Assembly (NCBI GenBank): GCA_044450785.1
Contig: JBIOJM010000026.1
Coordinates: forward strand, 1-48,463
Reading direction: 5' to 3'
Origin: JBIOJM01 sp044450785
Lineage (GTDB): Bacteria; Planctomycetota; Planctomycetia; Isosphaerales; Isosphaeraceae
Length of the DNA stretch: 48,463 nt
Positions 1 to 8,953 of the stretch are shown piece after piece (position 1 is the stretch's first letter; each line of letters begins with the position of its first letter). The translations under genes were made by a program, and so were the position numbers. Below the pieces are notes generated by a model, which saw only the letters and a program-made list of their open reading frames with translations, ran no database searches and was not told the origin of the DNA.

Positions 1-812
1 ACAATATCCGCGTGATACCAGACTGGCTTTCCGATGCCCTGTGCATGCTGTCCACCGGGGGGGCCTTCGATGGCCATGCGTCCTCTTCCGGCGACGAGCA
101 GCGCGTCATCCACGCCCAGCGCCCCGTGATCTTGAACGGCATCGAAGAGTTCGTGAGGCGAAGCGACTTGAGCGACCGCTCGCTGTTCCTCCACTTGTCG
201 CCGATCGCGCCGGGCAAATACCTCCGCGAGGATCGGTTTTGGCAGTTGTTCAACCAGGACTATCCGCGGATCCTGGGAGGCCTGCTCGACGCGGTCGCGG
301 GGGGCTTGCGCGAACTTCCGTCGGTCGAACCGGCGGAATTGCCCCGCATGGCCGACTTCGCTGCATTCGCCGAGGCGGTCGGCCGAGGGCTGGGGTGGCC
401 AGCCGGTACGGTTCTCTCAAACTACAACGACAATCGTTCTGATGCGGCCGTGACGCACATCGAAGAGTCGCCCGTGGCGAGCTTCCTGCTCGAGTGGGCC
501 CACGAGTTGAACGATTGGTCCGGAACCCCCACCGAGCTGCTCGCCCAGCTCACCACGCTCGTGGAAAAGAAGGTCAGGGCCTTACGCCAGTGGCCAAAAT
601 CGCCTTCATCGCTCGCCAAGGAACTGCGCCGCATTGCCCCCCACCTCCGCTTGCACGGCATATCCGTTGTTTTCGAGAAAAACCACGGAAAACGTCTGAT
701 CACTCTCACCAAGACGAATCGGCCCCAATACCTCCCGTCCCGCCTAAGTAACAATCTCATAGGACATTGCGTCGCGGATACGTTCGACGTAGAAAAATTC
801 CCTGAGACGTAA
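1..812 (+). CDS. P4-type primase/helicase ATPase, C-terminal part (5' end outside window)
   Basis: The reading frame is open from the first base, so the gene begins upstream of the window; a GTG at 12 is unlikely to be the true start. The visible segment (about 270 residues) resembles the C-terminal half of the phage-P4-like primase/helicase ATPases carried on genomic islands. It has a stretch reading DWLSDALCMLSTGGAF, then AQRPVILNGIEE, then a run matching the part of these ATPases that follows the arginine-finger region (SDRSLFLHLSPI), and PRMADFAAFA. The P-loop and Walker B would lie in the missing part. The last 120 residues form a small alpha/beta, winged-helix-like tail. Such proteins are usually cargo or replication factors of integrative elements, so an island may extend left of the window. 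Family assignment is from remembered motifs. Confidence 0.7.
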   Translation, partial: NIRVIPDWLSDALCMLSTGGAFDGHASSSGDEQRVIHAQRPVILNGIEEFVRRSDLSDRSLFLHLSPIAPGKYLREDRFWQLFNQDYPRILGGLLDAVAGGLRELPSVEPAELPRMADFAAFAEAVGRGLGWPAGTVLSNYNDNRSDAAVTHIEESPVASFLLEWAHELNDWSGTPTELLAQLTTLVEKKVRALRQWPKSPSSLAKELRRIAPHLRLHGISVVFEKNHGKRLITLTKTNRPQYLPSRLSNNLIGHCVADTFDVEKFPET

Positions 813-945
813 CTCCAATCCCCGCAAGGCGGGGGCACCTGGGAGCGGTTTTTCCCCAACACACTCGTGTGCGCCATCGTCCTCGACGTTTACCTCATAA
901 CCGTCACCGTTCACACCGACTTTGGCACCCAATGCGGAGGAGATC
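813..945. other. Short intergenic gap, nothing recognised
   Basis: This gap lies between the converging ends of the primase-like gene and the LarA-like gene. I see no convincing gene, hairpin or repeat in it. The heptamer repeat begins just to its right, inside the 3' end of the LarA-like gene. Confidence 0.4.
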
Positions 946-2424
946 TCACTTCGCTTTCTTCCGTCCTCCGTCCTCGGTCCTCCGTCCTTCCGACGGGTCC
1001 TCCGTCCTTCCGCAGTAGGTCAATCCGCCTTGCGGGAAGACGCGGATCCGCAGGGGATCGGCGGCTCCGGTTCGGCCGCGGTGCTGGAGCGCGGCGGCGG
1101 CGGCTTGCCAAAGGGCGGCCTGGTCCGCGAAGAGGTGGACCGGGCCGAGACGGGGCCCGACTCGCTCGCACAGCGGTGGCGAATAGACCAGCACGGTGCG
1201 GTCGACAACCAGTTCGCGGGCCCAGTGGAGCATGAACGCGGCCGGGGAGCCCGTGGCCGCAACGATCCGCTGGGCGATCGGTAGGAGCCGGCGGATCGTC
1301 CACCCCCCCCAACTGCCTGTCGCGGCGATGCGGCGCAGCACGTCGATGGGGAACGATCGATCGATCTCATCGGGGTCCGTCCAGAACAGGCCGGCCAGCA
1401 CGCCGCCTGGCCGGCAGGCCGCGCGGTGGTGAAGCAACACCTTGAAGCTTTGCATCGGGTCGCCCGGCCAGGGATCGTTGGCCGCCACCACCAGGTCCGC
1501 CGGCGCGGCCGGAGGGGCCTGCAACCGTCGCCTCGCCTCGGCCGCCAAGAGATCCTGCACCCGCTCCGGATGCCCCGCGACGACCTGCAGGACTTGCCCG
1601 GAGCCCCCAACCAAGTGGCTGATCGACCAGCACGGCCCGAGCCGCTCGGCGGCGGAGTGGATCGCTTGCCGCATGGGGTTGCCCGCCGCATCATCGCCCA
1701 GCAGGCCGGCCGCGCTCGAGCGGCCCTCCAACCCCTGGCGATGCAGCGCCCCCAGCGTCGAACGGTGGCTTGTGCCCGGGAAGATCAGCTTGTACCCGCC
1801 GCCAAATCCAGCCTGGAGATGCGGCAGCACGGAGCCCACCAGGATCCGCAGGCTTGCCTCGGCCACCGGCCGGAAGACCCGCACCGGTACACCCTGCGGA
1901 GTCCGGCCCAAATCGGCGTAGGCTGAGAGGTCGTCCACGGGTGGGCTGAAGCAACGGTAGCCGGCCGCGATCGAGTTGCCGAGTCGCCGGCGCATCGCCT
2001 CGGCGTCGACAGCAGCGTGGCGGCCGACCCCGACGCAGATCGTTACATCCTCGCGAGCAAGGCCCGCGGCGTGCAGCTTGCGCAGGATGATCGGCAGCGC
2101 CTCGCGGACCGGTGTCCAGCGCGATGGGTCGTCGACCACGATCGCCACCGACGCGCCCGCGGTCAGGTAATGCTCAAGCCGCGCCGCGGCGACCGGTGAC
2201 TCCAGCGCCAGCTCCAGCGCCGACGGGTAATCAACCAGCGAACCGCTCAGGTCAGGCCAGATCACCTCGAGGTCGGCCCCAGCGAGCGAACCGGCTGCCG
2301 GCAGCGTCAACGTCAGCGATCCATTCGCGCCCCACGGTACTCGAATCTCCCGTTCCCTGGTGGTCAAACCGGGCGCCGCCGCTGGTGCCAAGTCTGCGGC
2401 CGGTTCGGTCGATCTTCCCTTCAT
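946..2424 (-). CDS. larA: LarA-like nickel-dependent lactate racemase family (DUF2088) protein
   Basis: About 492 residues from the ATG at 2424; a start at 2496 is possible but would overlap the upstream Uma2 gene. LarA enzymes racemise 2-hydroxyacids with a nickel-pincer cofactor. Visible signatures, numbered from 2424, are VVDDPSRWTP (about 97-105), the GVGRH stretch (132-136), and VLPHLQAGFGGGYKLIFPG, with His202 and Lys212 matching the family's PHxxxGFxGGxK region. That lysine carries the cofactor in characterised LarA. The cofactor-making genes larB, larC and larE are not in the window, so the substrate cannot be stated. It is the last gene of a tight minus-strand run (MBL hydrolase, Uma2, this gene; gaps 14 and 31 bases). 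The last 20 or so codons are made of a 7-bp minisatellite and encode a repetitive Arg/Thr/Glu/Asp tail unlikely to belong to the enzyme fold. Confidence 0.8.
   Translation of the reverse strand: MKGRSTEPAADLAPAAAPGLTTREREIRVPWGANGSLTLTLPAAGSLAGADLEVIWPDLSGSLVDYPSALELALESPVAAARLEHYLTAGASVAIVVDDPSRWTPVREALPIILRKLHAAGLAREDVTICVGVGRHAAVDAEAMRRRLGNSIAAGYRCFSPPVDDLSAYADLGRTPQGVPVRVFRPVAEASLRILVGSVLPHLQAGFGGGYKLIFPGTSHRSTLGALHRQGLEGRSSAAGLLGDDAAGNPMRQAIHSAAERLGPCWSISHLVGGSGQVLQVVAGHPERVQDLLAAEARRRLQAPPAAPADLVVAANDPWPGDPMQSFKVLLHHRAACRPGGVLAGLFWTDPDEIDRSFPIDVLRRIAATGSWGGWTIRRLLPIAQRIVAATGSPAAFMLHWARELVVDRTVLVYSPPLCERVGPRLGPVHLFADQAALWQAAAAALQHRGRTGAADPLRIRVFPQGGLTYCGRTEDPSEGRRTEDGGRKKAK
958..1012. 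repeat. Heptamer minisatellite, C-rich (tccgtcc-type), at the larA-like 3' end
   Basis: About eight imperfect 7-bp units (cctccgt, cctcggt, ccttccg) run through the final codons of the LarA-like gene, which stops at 946. On the coding strand the unit is GGACGGA-like. Two further heptamer arrays of the same period but different sequence lie at 4188-4211 and 48266-48342, each also at a gene's 3' end. Confidence 0.75.
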
Positions 2425-2455
2425 GGCAGCCCGCTCTTCGCATCTCTGATCCGGA

Positions 2456-3070
2456 TCAAGGAAGTAAATCCTGCGCGGGGATCGGACCGAGTTCACGTCC
2501 GTCGACGACGAACGGGATCAAGTCACCCGCTCGGTAATCCTGGTGTACGCGATAGACAGGCGCGGCATCGGGACCGGTCGGGGCCGTGAAGACCTCAACT
2601 TGATGGTCGACCAGGTTGATGATCCAGTAGACGGGAACGGCTGCGGCGGCGTAGACCCGAGACTTGAGCGACCGGTCCTTCGGCAGCGACGATTCGGCGA
2701 CTTCGATCACGAGCGCCATGTCGGCTGGGCCGGGATGGCGCGCGAGGTAGTCGAGCTCCGATCCCCGAACCACGGCAATATCCAGCTCGGGCTCGCTGGC
2801 GGCGGTCGTGATCGCCGATTGAGCACGGCAGAACCAACCCTCCGGAAGCCTGGGGCCAAGGCGGCGGTTCATGATCCAGGAGATCATCGCGTCGTGAGCC
2901 GGGTTTCGTGCCATTTTGGGTACGATCCATCCTTCAAGCAGCTCGACATCGTCGTCCTCGCCAAGGATCCCGGCCCGGATCATCTGGTGGTACTCGTCGA
3001 CCGTGAACCGGCGGACCGGCAGCGGCGGCAGGATGGGTGGTGGCGGCGGCGAGGTCGTAATCGCGGACAT
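2456..3070 (-). CDS. Uma2-type (DUF820) restriction-endonuclease-fold protein
   Basis: About 204 residues from the ATG at 3070, chosen because GAAGG precedes it; an upstream start at 3109 would lie inside the previous gene. Uma2/DUF820 proteins have a PD-(D/E)XK nuclease fold and are greatly expanded in cyanobacteria and planctomycetes; their role is unsettled. Visible motifs are RRFTVDEYHQMI and ILGEDDDVELLEGWIV at the N-terminus, EPELDIAVVRG (the D of the nuclease core), ALVIEVAESSL (the ExK-like strand), then KSRVYAAAAVPVYWIINL, where the family normally has YA...I..YWI. It lies 14 bases after the MBL hydrolase and 31 before the LarA-like gene, so it is probably cotranscribed with both. 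Confidence 0.87.
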   Translation of the reverse strand: MSAITTSPPPPPILPPLPVRRFTVDEYHQMIRAGILGEDDDVELLEGWIVPKMARNPAHDAMISWIMNRRLGPRLPEGWFCRAQSAITTAASEPELDIAVVRGSELDYLARHPGPADMALVIEVAESSLPKDRSLKSRVYAAAAVPVYWIINLVDHQVEVFTAPTGPDAAPVYRVHQDYRAGDLIPFVVDGRELGPIPAQDLLP

Positions 3071-3084
3071 GGCGGTTCCGGCCT

Positions 3085-3795
3085 TCACTTCTTGGGGATT
3101 TCGAACCAATCACCCGGCTGGAGGACGACCGGCTGGGCTGAGGTTTCGCTCTTCACCCGCGCGGCCCAGGCGTCAGCATCCTGCACGATGGGTGGAAAGG
3201 TGTTGTAGTGGATCGGCAGCACGAACCGGGGCCGGAGCAGCTTGACGGCGCGCAGGGCATCGTCGGGGCCCATTGTATAGTAGTCGCCGATCGGCAAGAT
3301 GGCGAGGTCGAGCCCTTCCTCACCGATCAGTCCCATATCGCCAAAGAGCGCGGTGTCGGCGGCATCGTAGATTCGGGTGCCGTCGGGGAACGTCACGATG
3401 AAGCCGCAGGGGTTGCCGCCGTAGCTTCCGTCGGGAAGCACCGAGCCGTGGAACGCCAGCGTCAGCTTCACTCGCACGGCGTCGTCGAAGAGAAAGCTCC
3501 CGCCGTGCTGGAGCCCTCGGACCTTCGCCGTGCTCAACCCTTGGGCGGACTGCTGGAGCCACTCGCCGATCTCATAGTTGGCGGCGACGGTCGCGCCTGT
3601 GCGCTCTGCGATGGCCACCGCATCGCCGAGGTGGTCGCCATGCCCGTGCGAGACCAGGATCAAGTCGGCCGGCACCTCGCCGGCTTTGGCCGCCGCCTTG
3701 GGGTTGCCCGTCAAGAACGGGTCGATCAACACGGTGCGCCCGTCGCTTTCGAGCAACAGGGCTGAATGCCCCAGCCATTGCACTCGGGTGGACAT
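3085..3795 (-). CDS. Metal-dependent hydrolase, MBL fold (UPF0173/YtkL-like)
   Basis: About 236 residues from ATG 3795, where homology begins (MSTRVQWLGHSALLLES); an in-frame extension to 3999 runs into a dispersed repeat and was rejected. The protein is cytoplasmic and soluble. It carries the metallo-beta-lactamase motif HGHGDH (His50, His52, Asp54, His55), an IDPFLTGNP loop, AADTALFGDMGLI with the bridging Asp, and LPIHYNTFPP with the last metal-binding His. That pattern and length fit the UPF0173 family. The substrate is unknown. It is the first gene of a three-gene minus-strand run with Uma2 and LarA. Its upstream region holds a short perfect palindrome (3936-3957) and a dispersed inverted repeat (3994-4073). 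Confidence 0.88.
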   Translation of the reverse strand: MSTRVQWLGHSALLLESDGRTVLIDPFLTGNPKAAAKAGEVPADLILVSHGHGDHLGDAVAIAERTGATVAANYEIGEWLQQSAQGLSTAKVRGLQHGGSFLFDDAVRVKLTLAFHGSVLPDGSYGGNPCGFIVTFPDGTRIYDAADTALFGDMGLIGEEGLDLAILPIGDYYTMGPDDALRAVKLLRPRFVLPIHYNTFPPIVQDADAWAARVKSETSAQPVVLQPGDWFEIPKK

Positions 3796-3935
3796 GATGG
3801 TTTCTCGTTCCCAAAGGCCCATGTGAACTCCGAGTATTGACGGCCCGCCAGCCAAAATCATCCAAAACCACCGCACGGCTGACAATCCCCGAGCGACCGG
3901 AATAAACGATGACCGGTAGGCCCTTACGGGCCGCG

Positions 3936-3957
3936 CATCGACAATTTGTTGTCGATG
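3936..3957. promoter_or_regulatory. Perfect 9-bp inverted repeat upstream of the MBL-hydrolase gene
   Basis: Arms CATCGACAA and TTGTCGATG are separated by TTTG. The site lies about 140 bases upstream of the ATG at 3795. It could be an operator or a transcript hairpin. There is no T-run, so a terminator is less likely. Confidence 0.4.
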
Positions 3958-3993
3958 TTTCGTGAACCGATCGCCGGTGGGACTCGGCTCTAA

Positions 3994-4073
3994 TACCAAC
4001 CCGACGCGTCAGCGAGGGGTCTTCGATTATGCTGAACGGGTTGAAGATCCCTCGCTGACGCGTCGGGTTAGTA
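3994..4073. repeat. Dispersed inverted-repeat element, copy 1 (REP/MITE-like)
   Basis: Arms 3994-4024 and 4043-4073 match at about 29 of 31 positions around an 18-base loop. The core is ACCCGACGCGTCAGCGAGG. The same core, also as an inverted pair, recurs at 44596-44690. When translated by chance it gives NPTRQRG and PSLTRRV peptides, which I recall as frequent in planctomycete genomes, so it is probably a genome-wide repeat. Confidence 0.85.
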
Positions 4074-4187
4074 TGCGGGAACTGCCGCGCAGGGGCCACT
4101 TTTTCCGGGCGAAGTCCCGGAAAAAGCGTAGAATCTTCCCCCGTACCTTCTCCGCTTCGTGCGCGCATCTTCAAGACGTTCTCGCTT

Positions 4188-4211
4188 CCTTATGCTGCGT
4201 ACTGCCTACTG
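4188..4211. repeat. Short heptamer array (tgcctac) at the glycosyltransferase 3' end
   Basis: Units tgcgtac, tgcctac, tgcctac and a decayed fourth follow one another. The TAG stop of the GT2 gene (4206-4208) is inside the array, as at the LarA-like gene. Confidence 0.6.
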
Positions 4212-5150
4212 CCTACTCGCTTTAGTGACATGTCGCGCCCGCAGGTCCATGAGCAAGAGGGACCACAGAGCGATGATTCCGAGACCGGCCGCGGCCGCGA
4301 AGCCTCGGTGGACCGTGAGGGCGAGCACTGCGCACGGCACCAGCCATGCCAGCAGCGGGCGAACAGGGCGAAGCCTCAAGCTCTGAATCAAGATCGTCAT
4401 CAGGATCCGCCGGCCGTCGCGGAATGCGCTTAGCTTGCTCTGCGTTCCGGCGATCCGCGGATGATAAGGGATCTCGATCTCGACGACGCGAAGTCGGCGC
4501 GCGACGGCCTCGCTGGCCAGCTCGGTCTCGATCTCGAAGCCGCTCGCGCTGAGCTGGACTGTCGCGCGGAACCGGCGGTTGAAGGCACGGTAGCCTGAGA
4601 GCAAGTCCGTGTTGCCCCGCCCGATCAAGAGCTGGAAGGCACTGCGGATCAAACGGTTGCCAAGGCCGCGGGTCAGGGTCATCGCGCCGGCGCCTGGCAC
4701 GGGCCGGCGCGCGCCGACGGCCATGTCGGCAGCGTTCTCGATCACCGGCCCGACCAGGAGAGAAGCGGCCTCGGCCGGGTATGTGCCGTCGCCGTCGGTC
4801 AATAGCACCACGTCGAACTGACTCAGGGTTGCAAACGCCGCACGTACCGCGTGCCCCTTACCTTGCTCGGGGACGGCGACGACGTGAACTCCCAGTCCAC
4901 GCGCGATCGCACCGGTACCGTCGGTCGAGTTGTTGTCGAACACGAAAAGCTCGGCCGCGGGCAGTGCTGCTCGGAACTGCGCGATCACGGCGGCGATCGC
5001 CGCCGCCACGTTGAAACACGGGATGGCGACGGCGACTCGGGCGGGCGCTGGCTCGGCCTCGGCGGAATTTGTCACGGGGAAGATCTTTGCCGATTTGGTC
5101 CTGAATTGGTGAATCCAACCGGTCGCCGCGCGACCGGGTCTCGGGCTCAT
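4206..5150 (-). CDS. Glycosyltransferase family 2 (polyprenyl-phosphate sugar transferase-like)
   Basis: About 314 residues. The GT-A fold is clear: VAIPCFNVAAAI at the start of the Rossmann half, DNNSTDGT (72-79), and TDGDGTYPAE (118 onward), which includes the metal-binding DxD. These are followed by AVGARRP, LLSGYRAFNRR and GFEIETELASEA. This order matches the dolichyl-phosphate mannose synthase-like GT2 subgroup, which charges a lipid carrier with a sugar for envelope glycan assembly. Two C-terminal hydrophobic segments (about 262-300) would anchor it in the membrane. It starts 35 bases after the large PVC cytochrome gene, so the two may share a transcript. No clear Shine-Dalgarno was seen at the ATG 5150. 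Confidence 0.87.
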   Translation of the reverse strand: MSPRPGRAATGWIHQFRTKSAKIFPVTNSAEAEPAPARVAVAIPCFNVAAAIAAVIAQFRAALPAAELFVFDNNSTDGTGAIARGLGVHVVAVPEQGKGHAVRAAFATLSQFDVVLLTDGDGTYPAEAASLLVGPVIENAADMAVGARRPVPGAGAMTLTRGLGNRLIRSAFQLLIGRGNTDLLSGYRAFNRRFRATVQLSASGFEIETELASEAVARRLRVVEIEIPYHPRIAGTQSKLSAFRDGRRILMTILIQSLRLRPVRPLLAWLVPCAVLALTVHRGFAAAAGLGIIALWSLLLMDLRARHVTKASRQ

Positions 5151-5185
5151 ACTAGAGAGCCAGTCCGCCGGCTCGGCGCCTCGGC

Positions 5186-8100
5186 TCAGTGGCCCTTTGT
5201 CGCACGCACGGGGAAGTCGATCGCGCCGGCATCGAATCCGACCGGCCGGTCCGCCACGAACGTCGTCACGAGCGAGGCCCGGCCATCAGGCCGGCCGCCG
5301 GCCACCAGCCGGATCAAGAGCGTGCTCGCGCCCCGAGGCAGATCGACAATTGCCGTCCGTGGCTCGTTCTTATCCTGGCTCTTGGGTGAAAGGACCACCC
5401 GTGCGCCATTGAGCCAGACCAGGACCTCGGCCGGGGTATCGAGGGCCAGCGTGGCCTGCTGCCCGATCGGCGAGAGCACCGGGATCGACGCATATGCGGC
5501 GTGCTCACGGTCGCCGGCGACCAGGGGCGTCAAGTCGACCTGCCCTTCGGCGTTCGCGCTGGCTCTCCGCCAGGAGAGCCGGCGCCCCCGGGCGTCGGCG
5601 ACGGTGGCCTCGAGGTCCAGCTTGGAAGCGGGATCGAAGAGCGAGGTACCGTTCGGCTCGCGCAGCGGGCCGATCACGTGGTACTGCCCGACGATGCTCA
5701 CCGGCTGCTTCAAAGTGGTCAAGTAAGAGAGCAGATCGACGAGCTCCTGGGCGGTCATGGTTTGAGCCAACCCTTCGGGCATGAGAGAAACGTCGCTGGT
5801 CCTGCGGTTTTCAACGGAGCGGGGGTCGACGGTGACCCATTGTCCCTGGGCGGTCTTGAGCACCAGCCGGTCCTGGGTTTCCTCCACCGGCAATCCCGTG
5901 ATCACCCGACCGTCGGAGAGCGCCACCACGAGCGCTCGAAAGCTGTAGCCGATCGCGGCGCCGGGACTCAGGATCGAGCGAATCAGCTCGTCGCGGCCGT
6001 ACTTGACCCCGATCGTCGAAAGGTCCGGTCCGACCCACTGACCGCGCCCCTGAACACGGTGGCAGCCGCTGCAGGCGTTTGCACCGGTGCGGAAGAAGAC
6101 CTCGCGACCGCGGTCGGCGTCGCCGTGACGGCGGATCAGCTCGCCGATCGGCGGCAGCGGTTTTCCGGCAGCCGTCTTGGGCAGAGGCAGCACAGTAGCG
6201 GCCTCGTCCCGGACGCGGCGGTCGGAGGCGGTGTGAAGAAGCGTGGTCGCCTCGTTCTTCAAATCGTCGGGGAGCTTGCCGGCGCGGGCCAGCTTGAGCA
6301 CGCGGGGCCCGCCATCTTGCAGTTGCGCCAGGGTCCTCAATGCCTCCCTGCGCAGGCCCAGTGGGTAGTCGCGTCTGGAGAGCAGCTCGGTCAAATGATC
6401 CCGCGCGTCGTAGACCCGGGCGATCGCCCGGGCCGCGGCTTCGGCCACCGAATTCGAGCTCGGCTTCCCCTGAACCGAGGCGATCAACTGGTCCAAAACC
6501 CGGATGGGCGTTTCGCGGAACGAGCCGAGCGCCTCGACCGAGGCCACGCGCATGTCCTCGGGTACCGTGGAATCACTGGCCAGCCCCTCGAGGGTCGCGC
6601 GGTAACGGCCGTCTCGAGTCGAGGCCGCCAGCGCGATCCCTTGCCGGCGAGTCTCGGGATCGCTCAGGGCCTGCTCGATGACCTGAAGGACCCCCGGTCG
6701 GGAGCGCGCGGCGTTCCACTCACCCGCCAGCCGCCGCGCCAGCATTGCAAGCAGCTCCTGCTTGTGGACAGGGTCTTTGATCCGCATCGCCATCTTTGCC
6801 ACCAGCTCCGCGGTCTCCGGCTCGTTCATCCGCTCCAGAACATCCTCGGCGGCCTGTTGCAGCTCGGGGGCGCGCAGCTCGGGGACGACGCGTTCCAGCA
6901 CTGGTAACACCTCGCGTCGATGCAGGCGCCAGGCCAGTCCGAGATACTTGCTCACTGCATTGACCGGCTGGTCCGCCGTGCCGGCCGCGATGAACGCTTC
7001 GTTGCGGTCGACCGGGAAATAAGGGGGAAGCGCGACGTGTGAGTCTTTGCCCGCTCGATCGAGGTTCAGCTCACCATAAAGCGTGCCGTCGAAGAGCGTC
7101 GACAAGAAGTCGCTCTCGCGCTTCTCGAGCGCCAGGCCGAGTGCCTCGAGATACCAGCGATCCTGGCCGTCCCACGCCGCGGCGAGCTTGCGGAGGGCAG
7201 CGCGTACGTCGGTGGACGGAGCAATATCATGGACGTTCCGCAGCGCCAGGATCAGTTCGCGCCGGACGCCGGCATCCGGGTTATCGGCCAGCGCGAGCAG
7301 CACATTGAGATGGCGCTCGGCCGGACGAGGTGGGGTCTTGGCCTGGTCGTAGGTCAGCGTAACGCGACCGTTGTCACGGCAATCGCGACCGAGGATGCGC
7401 ACGGCCTGCTCGCGGATGCGGGGATCGCCCCGGTTCACCGCGTCGGTCAACGCGGCCATCGCGATCGCATCCCCTTCGAGCGCGTGCCAGACCCAGAGCG
7501 CCCGAGCCCGGTAGATCGGGTCCGGGTCGTGGACGGCGAGCTCGCCGACCTTCCCGCCGATGCTCGGCTCCTTACCCCGCTCGATCAGAAGCCGCCGGGC
7601 GACGTCCTGGGTCGCGATGTTCGGAGACTTGAGCGCCGCGATCAGTCCGTCCGCGGTCGCAAGGTCCACTTTGACCTTCTGGCTCTTGTGTCCTTGGGGC
7701 GCGACGCGGAAGATGCGCCCGGTCGTCTGGTCGCTGAAGGCATGGCCGCCGACGCCCGCGTCGTACCAGTCGGCCACGAACACCGAGCCATCCGGGGCGG
7801 TGCACGCATCGACCGGTCGAAACCACGGGTCGTCACCCGAACAGAACAACTTGTACTCGGTCCGGAATGCGGCCCCCTTGCGTGTGAGGGGAAAAAAGTT
7901 GACCTGGCGCGTGCCGGCGTCAACCTCGAGGACCGCGCCACGATATTCCGGCGGCAGCAGCTCACCTTCATAGACCATGATGCCGCACGGGCTCCCGTTG
8001 CCGGTGCCGACCAGCTTGGGGACGTTGCCCGGCACCTCCTCGCCCCAATGCCGTGGGCTCCCCGGGGTCTTGTAGCCGTAATGGCCGCCGTCCATCGCCC

Positions 8101-8953
8101 AGATCACCCGGCAGCCGCGGTTGCCGTCGTCGTCGTTATCGCTCGTGAAGATGTTGCCAAACGAGTTTAAACAGGTCTCGTAGGGGTTCCGCTGCCGGTC
8201 GCAGATGATCTCGAATTGCGTGCCGTCACGGTTCACTCTCAAGGTATTGGCCAGTTGGTCGGTCCAGACGTGCCGCCCGCTCTTGTCGATCACGTCGAAG
8301 TTCTGCTGCCGCTCGGAGTGGTTGTGCTGGACCGAGCAGCAGCCGTCGCCATGGCTGAAGTAAAGCTTGCCGTCCAAACCCAGGACCATGCCGTGCACGC
8401 CGTGGTCGGAGTCGACGCCGCCGAATCCGGTCAGGAGGGCATAGCGCTTGTCGGCCTTGTCGTCGCCGTCGGTATCCTCGAGCACGAGCAGGTCGGGGCT
8501 GTTGCCGACAAACACCCGGCATCCCTGGTACTTCCCCGCCTTGTCGTAGTGCTCTTCAACGGCGATGCCCATCGGCACGGGGAAGATCCGGTCGGCGAAG
8601 ACCGTGACCTTGTCGGCCTTGCCGTCGCCATCCGTATCTTCGAGAATCTTGATCCGATCGGCCTCCTCGATCCGATGAAAGCGCCGATTGCCGCTCCGGC
8701 TGAGGCGGTAATTCAGGCCCTCGGCGACCCAGACGCGGCCGCGGGAGTCCACGTCGATATTGGTCGGGTTGACCAGCATCGGCTCCGATGCCCACAGGGT
8801 CGCCTCCAGCCCAGGGGCCGGCTTGAGCCGGCGGGCCGATTGAAGGGCAGTGACCTGAGCAAAGGCGGCCGTGGGTCGAATTCCGACCAGCCCGGCGAGT
8901 TCCAGGACCACCCAGGCAGCGATCACCCGGTGTGGCGGCATGCGGTGCAACAT
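5186..8953 (-). CDS. Secreted PVC-type cytochrome: beta-propeller, HEAT repeats and CxxCH haem domain
   Basis: About 1255 residues from ATG 8953, which has GGAG nine bases upstream and a signal peptide (start MLHRMPPHRV, cleavage near TAAFAQ); an in-frame extension to 9124 lacks these. The N-terminal third is a dehydrogenase-like six-bladed propeller with DTDGDGKADKVTVFAD repeats. The middle is a HEAT-like helical array. One haem c motif, CSGCH, lies near residue 960 inside the PVC haem-binding domain (EVFFRTGANACSGCHRVQGRG). The tail is a beta-rich jelly-roll-like domain. This architecture is a hallmark of planctomycetes and verrucomicrobia and is thought to act in periplasmic oxidation of sugars or polysaccharides; the substrate is unknown. 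The GT2 gene follows 35 bases downstream. Confidence 0.9.
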   Translation of the reverse strand: MLHRMPPHRVIAAWVVLELAGLVGIRPTAAFAQVTALQSARRLKPAPGLEATLWASEPMLVNPTNIDVDSRGRVWVAEGLNYRLSRSGNRRFHRIEEADRIKILEDTDGDGKADKVTVFADRIFPVPMGIAVEEHYDKAGKYQGCRVFVGNSPDLLVLEDTDGDDKADKRYALLTGFGGVDSDHGVHGMVLGLDGKLYFSHGDGCCSVQHNHSERQQNFDVIDKSGRHVWTDQLANTLRVNRDGTQFEIICDRQRNPYETCLNSFGNIFTSDNDDDGNRGCRVIWAMDGGHYGYKTPGSPRHWGEEVPGNVPKLVGTGNGSPCGIMVYEGELLPPEYRGAVLEVDAGTRQVNFFPLTRKGAAFRTEYKLFCSGDDPWFRPVDACTAPDGSVFVADWYDAGVGGHAFSDQTTGRIFRVAPQGHKSQKVKVDLATADGLIAALKSPNIATQDVARRLLIERGKEPSIGGKVGELAVHDPDPIYRARALWVWHALEGDAIAMAALTDAVNRGDPRIREQAVRILGRDCRDNGRVTLTYDQAKTPPRPAERHLNVLLALADNPDAGVRRELILALRNVHDIAPSTDVRAALRKLAAAWDGQDRWYLEALGLALEKRESDFLSTLFDGTLYGELNLDRAGKDSHVALPPYFPVDRNEAFIAAGTADQPVNAVSKYLGLAWRLHRREVLPVLERVVPELRAPELQQAAEDVLERMNEPETAELVAKMAMRIKDPVHKQELLAMLARRLAGEWNAARSRPGVLQVIEQALSDPETRRQGIALAASTRDGRYRATLEGLASDSTVPEDMRVASVEALGSFRETPIRVLDQLIASVQGKPSSNSVAEAAARAIARVYDARDHLTELLSRRDYPLGLRREALRTLAQLQDGGPRVLKLARAGKLPDDLKNEATTLLHTASDRRVRDEAATVLPLPKTAAGKPLPPIGELIRRHGDADRGREVFFRTGANACSGCHRVQGRGQWVGPDLSTIGVKYGRDELIRSILSPGAAIGYSFRALVVALSDGRVITGLPVEETQDRLVLKTAQGQWVTVDPRSVENRRTSDVSLMPEGLAQTMTAQELVDLLSYLTTLKQPVSIVGQYHVIGPLREPNGTSLFDPASKLDLEATVADARGRRLSWRRASANAEGQVDLTPLVAGDREHAAYASIPVLSPIGQQATLALDTPAEVLVWLNGARVVLSPKSQDKNEPRTAIVDLPRGASTLLIRLVAGGRPDGRASLVTTFVADRPVGFDAGAIDFPVRATKGH

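Noticed and set aside
744..932. 62-codon minus-strand frame beyond the LarA-like stop
   Set aside because: No start signal or recognisable content, and it overlaps the converging primase-like gene end.
3085..3999. Longer start for the MBL-fold hydrolase at 3999
   Set aside because: The extra 68 residues run into the dispersed repeat and are not hydrolase-like; ATG 3795 begins the family homology.
5501..6907. 468-codon plus-strand open frame
   Set aside because: Lies antisense within the PVC cytochrome gene, whose frame has clear domains; the antisense frame has no family resemblance and reflects high GC codon bias.
7229..8170. 313-codon plus-strand open frame
   Set aside because: Another antisense shadow of the PVC cytochrome gene.
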